Source of the DNA: Marinilabiliales bacterium | GTDB lineage: Bacteria; Bacteroidota; Bacteroidia; Bacteroidales; F082 | DNA length: 13,598 nucleotides | Assembly: GCA_002869465.1 (NCBI GenBank) | Contig: PKSW01000289.1 | Span: forward strand, 1 to 13,598 | Direction: 5' to 3' | Shown: one piece after another, positions 7,956-13,598 of the stretch | How positions within the stretch are numbered: position 1 is the first letter of the stretch | Layout of the letters: each line of letters opens with the position of its first letter | The notes under the pieces: model-generated | Told to the model about the DNA's origin: nothing | Databases searched by the model: none | The model's input: only the letters and a program-made list of their open reading frames with translations | Made by a program: the position numbers and the translations under genes

Positions 7956-8002
7956 TCTATTTCAAATTTTTCTGAAGATTTAACATTTTCAAAATTCCAA
8001 TG

Positions 8003-8029
8003 TTGGAAAAGTTAAAAAATCTACCTTTG
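8003..8029 (+). promoter_or_regulatory. Candidate priA promoter, -7 box 5 nt before the start codon
   Basis: TACCTTTG at 8022-8029 is an exact TAnnTTTG match. A TTG at 8003-8005, 16 bp upstream, may be the -33 element. The priA ATG is at 8035, only 5 nt after the box, so the transcript is predicted to start at or within about 3 nt of the start codon. Confidence 0.55.
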
Positions 8030-8034
8030 TCTGC

Positions 8035-10521
8035 ATGAGCCGGACAACCCTCTTTGCTGATGTTTTGTTACCGTTGCCTGTAAAAGGAACATTCACCTAC
8101 CGGGTTCCTTTTGAGATGAATAATGCAATAAAAGTTGGGCAGCGGGTATCGGTTCAGTTTGGAAAAAGGAAGGTTTATGCCGGGCTTATCAAACGGCTTC
8201 ATCAGCAGGTGCCCGAAGCTGTTCCAAAATACATACTTCACGTATTAGATGAGCAGCCGCTTGTGAATCCGTTGCAGTTTCAATTCTGGGATTGGATTTC
8301 CGACTATTACATGTGTACCGAAGGTGATGTAATGAATGCCGCGCTGCCTTCTGTATTCAAACTTTCCAGTGAGTCGAAAGTACTGTTGTCACCTGATTTT
8401 AAAGTGGATGAATTTATCCTGGACGAATTTGAATACCGCATTACCGAAGCTTTGCTTGAAAAAGAAAAGCTGACCATTGATGAAATTTCAAAACAAGTTG
8501 GTTTCCAGAAGGTCCTCCCCCTGCTAAAAAAAATGATCGACAAGCGCATGATCTTCATGGAAGAAGAACTGAAAGGTGGCTACAAACCCAAACTGGAGAA
8601 AATGGTTTCCTTATCTGATACATTTGAATCGGATGAAGCCATGCGACAATTGATGGATGAGCTTGGAAAAAGGGCGCATAAACAGCTTGAGGTCGTCATG
8701 GCTTATATTAGCATGAGTGGCTTTGCGAACGACAGAAGCCGGCAAATCAGCAGGGATGACTTGCTGAAGAGATCTGAGAGCAACACCACCATTTTAAAAG
8801 CACTGGTTGATAAAGGCGTATTTGAAATAACGGAAAGGGTGATCAGCCGTTTTCAGGATACAAACACAAAAGAGGCAGCACCTATTGTCCTCAGTGAGAT
8901 GCAAAAGATTGCATTTGACCATATTCACCTGGCATTTGTAAATTTTAATGTGGCGTTGTTGCATGGCGTTACTTCAGGAGGAAAAACAGAAATTTACATC
9001 AAGCTTATTGAACAAATATTACAGCAAGGGAAGCAAGTGCTGTACCTGCTACCTGAAATTGCGCTGACTACACAGATCATCAGCCGGCTGAAAAAATATT
9101 TTGGCGACCAGGTGGGTATTTATCATTCGCGCTACAGCAAAGATGAAAGGGCAGAAGTATGGAATAACCTTTCCGGTCGTGAAAAATCAAATGATGTATC
9201 CCAATATAAAGTGATCCTCGGCCCCAGGTCGGCCATTTTTTTACCATATGAAAATTTAGGGCTTATCATTGTTGACGAAGAACACGATCAATCCTATAAA
9301 CAATATGACCCTGCTCCCCGATACAATGCACGTGATGCGGCCATATACCTGGCAACTATTCATAAAGCAAAAGTTGTGCTTGGCTCTGCTACGCCCTCCA
9401 TCGAAAGTTATTACAATGCCATGAATGGCAAATACGCTTTGGTCGAATTGAACGAGCGTTATGGAGGTTTAAATATGCCGGATATTGAAGTGGTGGATTT
9501 GCGTGACGAACATAGGCGTCGCATGCTGAGGTCACATTTTTCTTCGGTATTACTTAGAGAAATAAATGCGGCATTAGAAGATAAAAAGCAGGTAATTTTA
9601 TTTCAGAACAGGCGTGGGTTTTCATTGCGGGTAGAATGTGAGCAATGCGGTTGGGTGCCCCAGTGCAAATATTGCGACGTAACGCTTACCTACCATAAAC
9701 ACAGCGAACTGCTGAAATGCCATTATTGTGGATATTCAACCACCATCCCGCATGAATGCCATGACTGTGGCAATACATTTTTAAAAATGCAGGGATTCGG
9801 CACTGAAAAGGTCGTTGAAGAATTATCATTGATTTTACCTGATGCCCGAATTGATCGGATGGACCTGGATACGACCCGCACAAAAAACGCATTTCACAGA
9901 ATCATTGGCCATTTTGAGGAGCGCAAAACTGATATCCTGATCGGAACGCAAATGGTCACCAAAGGACTGGATTTCGATAATGTGCAGGTAGTTGGAGTTT
10001 TAAGTGCCGATAATATGTTGAGTTTCCCTGATTTCAGGGCGCACGAACGCAGCTTCCAACTGATGGAACAAGTAAGCGGAAGGGCAGGCAGAAAACACAA
10101 ACAGGGAAGAGTGGTTATTCAAGCCTGGAAGCCGGATCATCCCGTGATCAGGTGTGTGGTTAAGCATGATTACCTGGAGATGTACAAACAGCAACTGGCC
10201 GAACGGAAGCGGTTTTTCTATCCGCCCTATTACAGGCTGATCATTGTTAAAATGAAACATAAGAAGGCCGATCTATTGCGTGAAGGCGCTATTGTCTTTG
10301 CCAAGGAATTAAGATCCAAGTTTGGCAAAATGCTATATGGCCCTGAATTTCCATTGGTATCAAGGGTGCGGTCATTTTATATCATGCAGATCATGATAAA
10401 AACGGCCAGGGGAAGTAATTATTCGGCTGTGAAAGATGAATTGAACAAGTCATTCCAGGAGTTTCGTAGCCTGGCAAAATATAAATCCATTATCATACAG
10501 TTTGATGTAGATCCGCAATAA
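8035..10521 (+). CDS. priA: Primosomal protein N', replication-restart helicase PriA
   Basis: PriA recognises stalled or collapsed replication forks, unwinds DNA 3'-to-5' and reloads the replicative helicase. The 828-residue chain shows the N-terminal fork-binding domain (LFADVLLPLPVKGTFTYRVP), then a helicase core with Walker A GVTSGGKTE at 311-319, Walker B DEEH at 414-417, and the later motifs GTQMVTKGLDF (about 636-647) and QVSGRAGR (about 679-686). Between the helicase lobes are eight zinc-binding cysteines at 535, 538, 544, 547, 562, 565, 575 and 578, the two-zinc module unique to PriA. It is longer than E. coli PriA (about 730 residues), which in my recollection is normal for Bacteroidota. 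The ATG is supported by the N-terminal motif and by the promoter box immediately before it. Its stop overlaps the next gene's start (TAATG), indicating co-transcription. Confidence 0.97.
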   Translation: MSRTTLFADVLLPLPVKGTFTYRVPFEMNNAIKVGQRVSVQFGKRKVYAGLIKRLHQQVPEAVPKYILHVLDEQPLVNPLQFQFWDWISDYYMCTEGDVMNAALPSVFKLSSESKVLLSPDFKVDEFILDEFEYRITEALLEKEKLTIDEISKQVGFQKVLPLLKKMIDKRMIFMEEELKGGYKPKLEKMVSLSDTFESDEAMRQLMDELGKRAHKQLEVVMAYISMSGFANDRSRQISRDDLLKRSESNTTILKALVDKGVFEITERVISRFQDTNTKEAAPIVLSEMQKIAFDHIHLAFVNFNVALLHGVTSGGKTEIYIKLIEQILQQGKQVLYLLPEIALTTQIISRLKKYFGDQVGIYHSRYSKDERAEVWNNLSGREKSNDVSQYKVILGPRSAIFLPYENLGLIIVDEEHDQSYKQYDPAPRYNARDAAIYLATIHKAKVVLGSATPSIESYYNAMNGKYALVELNERYGGLNMPDIEVVDLRDEHRRRMLRSHFSSVLLREINAALEDKKQVILFQNRRGFSLRVECEQCGWVPQCKYCDVTLTYHKHSELLKCHYCGYSTTIPHECHDCGNTFLKMQGFGTEKVVEELSLILPDARIDRMDLDTTRTKNAFHRIIGHFEERKTDILIGTQMVTKGLDFDNVQVVGVLSADNMLSFPDFRAHERSFQLMEQVSGRAGRKHKQGRVVIQAWKPDHPVIRCVVKHDYLEMYKQQLAERKRFFYPPYYRLIIVKMKHKKADLLREGAIVFAKELRSKFGKMLYGPEFPLVSRVRSFYIMQIMIKTARGSNYSAVKDELNKSFQEFRSLAKYKSIIIQFDVDPQ

Positions 10522-11210
10522 TGTCAAAGTTGAAAATTATACCGATCCCTACCGGTGTTGGCCATGTGTATCTGGTAATTACCGGAACGGGATTTTTCCT
10601 GGTGGATACCGGTACCAAAGGATTTGAAAATAAAATTCTTAAAGCAATCACTTCAAGAGGCCTGAATATTGAATCGCTACAATTTATTTTTCTCACGCAT
10701 ACCCATTACGATCATGCCGGATGCGCTGCATATTTGAAAGAAAAGACAGGTACAAAAATAATCGTTCAAGAATCAGAAGCAGATAAACTTAAGGCCGGTT
10801 TCCACAGGGTACCGGACGGAACAAATCCATTGTTCAAAGTGATCTCATTTATGGGAAAGCGCATTTCCAAACTCTACAATGTTTTTCAGCCTGTGGAACC
10901 GGATATCATTTTCAATAATAACCTGGATCTAAGCATTTTTGGGATAGAGGGTAAGATCATTCATACACCAGGCCATACATCCGGTTCGTCATCGTTGATC
11001 GTTGAGAACAATGCATTTGTTGGCGATTGTTTGTTCAATATCATGCATAAAATATATCCACCTTTTGCTAATGATGAAGACGAATTACTTAAAAGCTGGA
11101 AAAAGTTGCTGGAACAAAATGCAGACCTATATTATCCGGCACATGGCAAGCGATTAAAGAAAGAGGTTATATTAAAGGAATACCAGAAAAGAATGGCGAA
11201 AAAGAAATAG
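10521..11210 (+). CDS. MBL-fold metallo-hydrolase, substrate unknown
   Basis: This is a cytoplasmic metallo-beta-lactamase superfamily protein of 229 residues with no signal peptide. All seven canonical metal ligands are visible: THTHYDH gives His60, His62, Asp64 and His65; HTPGHTSGS gives His152; GDCLF gives Asp169; YPAHGKR gives His208. This supports a dinuclear metal hydrolase of the glyoxalase II / lactonase-like branch. Nothing in the sequence identifies the substrate, and the C-terminal extension that marks true glyoxalase II is not evident. The ATG shares its A with the priA stop codon, so translation is probably coupled to priA, but a functional link to replication restart is not established. 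The gene ends 10 bp before the convergent divIC-like gene, with no hairpin terminator in between. Confidence 0.88.
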   Translation: MSKLKIIPIPTGVGHVYLVITGTGFFLVDTGTKGFENKILKAITSRGLNIESLQFIFLTHTHYDHAGCAAYLKEKTGTKIIVQESEADKLKAGFHRVPDGTNPLFKVISFMGKRISKLYNVFQPVEPDIIFNNNLDLSIFGIEGKIIHTPGHTSGSSSLIVENNAFVGDCLFNIMHKIYPPFANDEDELLKSWKKLLEQNADLYYPAHGKRLKKEVILKEYQKRMAKKK

Positions 11211-11220
11211 GGATGCTGTT

Positions 11221-11514
11221 TTATTCTTCTTCCTCAATGATCACGAAAACATCCTCATTGTCCTTTTTCATATAGTATTTCTCACGGGCATATTTTTCGA
11301 GGTGTGCTGTATCATTTTCCAGCACATCAATGGCGCCTCTTGTTTTCTCGATCTCTTCCAGGTAATACTCTTTTTGGTGTTTCAGGTCATTCAAAGTCCT
11401 GCTAAGCTTCAATTGATCAATGAAACTTTCCTGGTCGAAAAAAACCATCCAAACAAGGAAAACGATCCCGGTAATAAAATATTTATTGAGTATGTATTTC
11501 CTGAAAAACATCAT
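11221..11514 (-). CDS. DivIC/FtsB-like septum formation initiator
   Basis: This small bitopic cell-division protein probably belongs to the DivIC/FtsB family, which forms a coiled-coil complex with FtsL and FtsQ/DivIB at the septum. The 97 residues comprise a short basic N-terminus, one membrane segment (about 12-26), a charged coiled-coil-like region (about 31-75) and the family's C-terminal signature around EKYAREKYYMKKDNEDVF (74-90), comparable to the AREKLGM-type motif of FtsB/DivIC. The C-terminus is an acidic EEEE tail. Two adjacent ATG codons give MM; either could be used. An exact TACATTTG box lies 14 nt upstream on the minus strand. The gene converges with the MBL hydrolase across 10 bp. 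It is too short to assign FtsB versus DivIC from sequence alone. Confidence 0.85.
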   Translation of the reverse strand: MMFFRKYILNKYFITGIVFLVWMVFFDQESFIDQLKLSRTLNDLKHQKEYYLEEIEKTRGAIDVLENDTAHLEKYAREKYYMKKDNEDVFVIIEEEE

Positions 11515-11528
11515 AATTATTATGATTG

Positions 11529-11560
11529 CAAATGTAGCGACAGAAAGAATGAATTATCAA
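11529..11560 (-). promoter_or_regulatory. Candidate promoter of the divIC-like gene
   Basis: The minus strand reads TACATTTG at 11536-11529, an exact -7 match. A TTG at 11560-11558 lies 21 bp upstream. The ATG follows 14 nt after the box, so the leader should be about 10 nt. Confidence 0.5.
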
Positions 11561-11587
11561 CCAAAGCCGTATTATTTTAAACTTTTT

Positions 11588-11618
11588 TTTGTTAACACCC
11601 GATTCATCATTAACTTTA
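11588..11618 (+). promoter_or_regulatory. Candidate promoter of the DUF5362-like gene
   Basis: TTTG at 11588-11591, then a 19-bp spacer, then TAACTTTA at 11611-11618 (one mismatch to TAnnTTTG). The ATG at 11664 is 45 bp past the box, giving a leader of about 40 nt, the longest predicted in the window. Confidence 0.4.
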
Positions 11619-11663
11619 TGTCGATATTCATCATATGAGTTCATAAATTTTAAATTTTACTAT

Positions 11664-12056
11664 ATGGAAAATGAAGAATTAAATATGGAACAGAGGGTGG
11701 TAAGGGAAGTAAGTCTGCCACTTTATAGCAGCAAAGGCTGGATTAAATTTTTAGGCATCCTGATGATCATTTATGGTGTATTTATGGCCATGACGATTGT
11801 GGGGATTATCATTGCTTGGCTACCGATCTGGCTTGGGGTATTATTAAACCAAACCGCCAATAGGATTGAACAGGCCCAGATATCTGGTGATATCGCAGCG
11901 ATGGTTAGGTCGCAAAATAGTCTGAGTACATATTTTACAGTTTATGGTGTGCTCGCTTTAATTGGTATTATTGGTGCCATCATTGCGATTGTCGTGGTGA
12001 TCTCAACCGGACTGATGTATAATATTCCGGAATTACTGCAGGAAAATTACTATTAG
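11664..12056 (+). CDS. Small two-TM membrane protein, DUF5362-like
   Basis: This 130-residue membrane protein has no known function; it resembles the Bacteroidota DUF5362 family by its GWIKFLGILMIIYG opening and the IIAWLPIWLGVLL segment. That assignment is from memory of the family, not a search. The layout is a charged N-terminus (1-22), TM1 (about 27-49), a hydrophobic amphipathic stretch (50-62), a polar linker (63-88) and TM2 (about 91-115), ending near IPELLQENYY. The frame is open back to an ATG at 11589. I prefer the ATG at 11664 because the extra 25 residues are low quality, lie across the candidate -7 box, and the family starts with a charged segment like MENEELNMEQ. It ends 7 bp before the convergent TPR gene, with no terminator hairpin. 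Confidence 0.75.
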   Translation: MENEELNMEQRVVREVSLPLYSSKGWIKFLGILMIIYGVFMAMTIVGIIIAWLPIWLGVLLNQTANRIEQAQISGDIAAMVRSQNSLSTYFTVYGVLALIGIIGAIIAIVVVISTGLMYNIPELLQENYY

Positions 12057-12063
12057 TAAATAG

Positions 12064-13598
12064 TTATTTGTGGCAATACCGCTTGATTACATTGTAGGCT
12101 TCGGTTATACCGAGTTCGCCTGCAACGCTGAGATCTTTGCACGCAAGTTCGTTTTCTTCGAGGTACAATAAGGTAAGTGCCCTGTTGTAATAGGCTTCTG
12201 CCATCTCAGGTTCAAGCTCAATGGCCCGCGAATAATCATCGATGGCACGGTGGTATTCCTTCAGGCTTAATTTTACATTAGCCCGGTTATAATAAACAAA
12301 AGGCAGGTCTGGATTTTGCCGGATCACGCTGTTGTAGTCGTCCAGGGTGCTTTGATAATCAGGTTCTTCCAATTCTTTCCGGGTATTATCCTGTCCACTC
12401 CTGCTGATGGTAATGGTGCTGACATATTCCTGTTCGTTATACATGAATTCATCTAATTCATATTGGGTAGTTCCACGGTTTAAGTATGCATAGGAGATGT
12501 AAGGATCATGTTTCAGCGCCTTATCGTAAGCATTGATGGCAATGCTGTAATTTTGAAGCATGCTGTTTACAACGCCTTTCATGAAATAAGCACCTGCTGT
12601 ATCTCCTGCTATGAGGATAGCACTGTCAATGCGCTGTAGTTCATTGATGGTTGTTTCGTTGGATATGGGCCATGCTCGCGTGGTGAATACCAACCTGATC
12701 CCAAAACGGTTATTCGCATTGAATTTGGCAATGTTTTCATCATAATATTCATTCTTCTTATGCGCTTTATCATTGGTTTCTGACGATTTGATTGCATATA
12801 CAAGGAAAAAGTTAGGCTTTGGTTCGATCGTGATCCGCTGGAACTGGATGCGACCTTTTTTTATATTTCCGCTGATAAAATCTGCCTCAAATTCAATGAT
12901 CTTATTGAAATAAATAGAATCCTGGTACCTGCGATAAATGGTTTCGTAATCCTGATTGTCGCTGTTTAATTCCTCAATAATATTCATGGCCAAATCGTGG
13001 TCCTGAACAGCACCAAACCGGTTTCCTTTCTGCTGGCGCACAACCGACCGGTTTACATATGCACCCACAAAATCCGGAAATATTTCGATACATCTTGTAA
13101 AATCAGCCTCCGCACTGTCGAGGTTCTCCAGTTCAGCATAAACGATGCCCCGGTTAAAATAGGCATATACATTCAAGGGGTTGATTTGCGTAACGGCGGT
13201 ATAATCTTCCAGCGCCTCTTCATAATTTTCCTGCATCGATTTGATGAGTGCCCGGTTATAAAAAGTGAGTGCATTATCCGGTTCCAATGCAATTACCTGA
13301 TCATAATCCTGCAAAGCAGCCACCGTATCACCCGATTTTAGAAAAGCCAATCCCCTTTGGAAGTATACCAGCGGGTTTTCGTCATCCAGTGAAATGGCGT
13401 GGTCAAAGTCGGCAATCGCCTGGTCCAGGCTGTCCATCTCATAAAGAATAATGCCACGTTTTGCCCAGGCCTGCATGTTAAAGTAGTCCAGTTGAATGGC
13501 CTGGTTCAAGTCGGGCAGTGCTTTTTCATGTTCTTCAAGCAGATGATAGGCTACACCCCTGTTAAGAAAAGCGGCGGCCAGTTCATGGTCAAGGTCAA
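12064..13598 (-). CDS. Tetratricopeptide-repeat protein, C-terminal 510 residues (cut by right window edge)
   Basis: This is a large TPR protein; such repeats form helical-hairpin scaffolds for protein contacts, and the partner and location are unknown. About six 34-residue repeats run in from the window edge, with signature pieces such as LNRGVAYHLLEEHEKAL, AWAKRGIILYEMDSLDQAI and AYFNRGIVYAELENLDSAE. A non-TPR block of about 120 residues follows (roughly 12620-12985), then about four more repeats, one interrupted by a polar insert (about 12360-12440). The C-terminus ends with a cysteine-containing partial repeat, ACKDLSVAGELG...RYCHK. The frame continues to the right edge, so the true start and any signal peptide lie outside. 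The first residue at 13507-13509 that could be read as a start is an in-repeat TTG leucine (PDLNQAIQLD). Specific function cannot be assigned. Confidence 0.88.
   Translation of the reverse strand, partial: DLDHELAAAFLNRGVAYHLLEEHEKALPDLNQAIQLDYFNMQAWAKRGIILYEMDSLDQAIADFDHAISLDDENPLVYFQRGLAFLKSGDTVAALQDYDQVIALEPDNALTFYNRALIKSMQENYEEALEDYTAVTQINPLNVYAYFNRGIVYAELENLDSAEADFTRCIEIFPDFVGAYVNRSVVRQQKGNRFGAVQDHDLAMNIIEELNSDNQDYETIYRRYQDSIYFNKIIEFEADFISGNIKKGRIQFQRITIEPKPNFFLVYAIKSSETNDKAHKKNEYYDENIAKFNANNRFGIRLVFTTRAWPISNETTINELQRIDSAILIAGDTAGAYFMKGVVNSMLQNYSIAINAYDKALKHDPYISYAYLNRGTTQYELDEFMYNEQEYVSTITISRSGQDNTRKELEEPDYQSTLDDYNSVIRQNPDLPFVYYNRANVKLSLKEYHRAIDDYSRAIELEPEMAEAYYNRALTLLYLEENELACKDLSVAGELGITEAYNVIKRYCHK

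Noticed and set aside
11589..11663. 25-residue N-terminal extension of the DUF5362-like protein from the ATG at 11589.
   Set aside because: It covers the proposed -7 box at 11611-11618 and does not look like the start of this membrane-protein family. The ATG at 11664 is preferred.
13507..13509. TTG as the start of the TPR protein.
   Set aside because: The reading frame continues upstream with a clean TPR repeat (FLNRGVAYHLLEEHEKAL) to the window edge, so this is an internal leucine.
1..13598. Search for a mobile element, CRISPR array, tRNA/rRNA gene, toxin-antitoxin pair or defence cassette.
   Set aside because: No transposase, terminal repeats, spaced direct repeats, cloverleaf-like segment or defence-type protein is evident. 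The genes are housekeeping or metabolic.

Overview
The window reads as a stretch of ordinary chromosome from an AT-rich member of the Bacteroidota, most likely an anaerobic or facultative Bacteroidales-type bacterium. Three things suggest this. Bacteroidota-type promoter boxes (TAnnTTTG, sometimes with an upstream TTG/TTTG) precede most genes. Obvious Shine-Dalgarno sequences are absent. The protein set is typical of that phylum: a KorA with a fused gamma domain, a DsbD-like protein with a Cx4C N-terminal domain, a small DivIC/FtsB protein, a small DUF5362-like membrane protein and a large TPR protein. The taxonomic call is inference; there is no rRNA or other phylogenetic marker here.

Layout, left to right. 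Position 1 to about 1085 holds two leftward units: the first 173 codons of L-aspartate oxidase (nadB, cut by the left edge) and a 55-residue 2[4Fe-4S] ferredoxin with its own terminator. Then come rightward genes: korA-korB (2-oxoacid, probably 2-oxoglutarate, ferredoxin oxidoreductase), closed by a strong terminator; tilS (tRNA-Ile lysidine synthase); a long dsbD-like gene with two N-terminal DsbD-alpha domains; and priA, whose stop codon overlaps the start of a metallo-beta-lactamase-fold hydrolase. From 11.2 kb, a leftward divIC/ftsB-like gene converges on the hydrolase, a rightward two-TM DUF5362-like gene follows, and a leftward TPR gene enters from the right edge.

Functional links are modest. 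The ferredoxin is divergent from korAB and is a plausible electron acceptor for it; both carry promoter boxes in the shared 251-bp gap. The other genes are housekeeping functions (NAD synthesis, tRNA modification, thiol redox in the envelope, replication restart, division) that look independently transcribed.

I see no mobile element, CRISPR array, RNA gene, phage or defence cassette, and no convincing new multi-gene system. The points most worth a second look are the near-leaderless promoter geometry of tilS and priA, the tandem sensor domains of the DsbD-like protein, and the non-TPR block inside the TPR protein.
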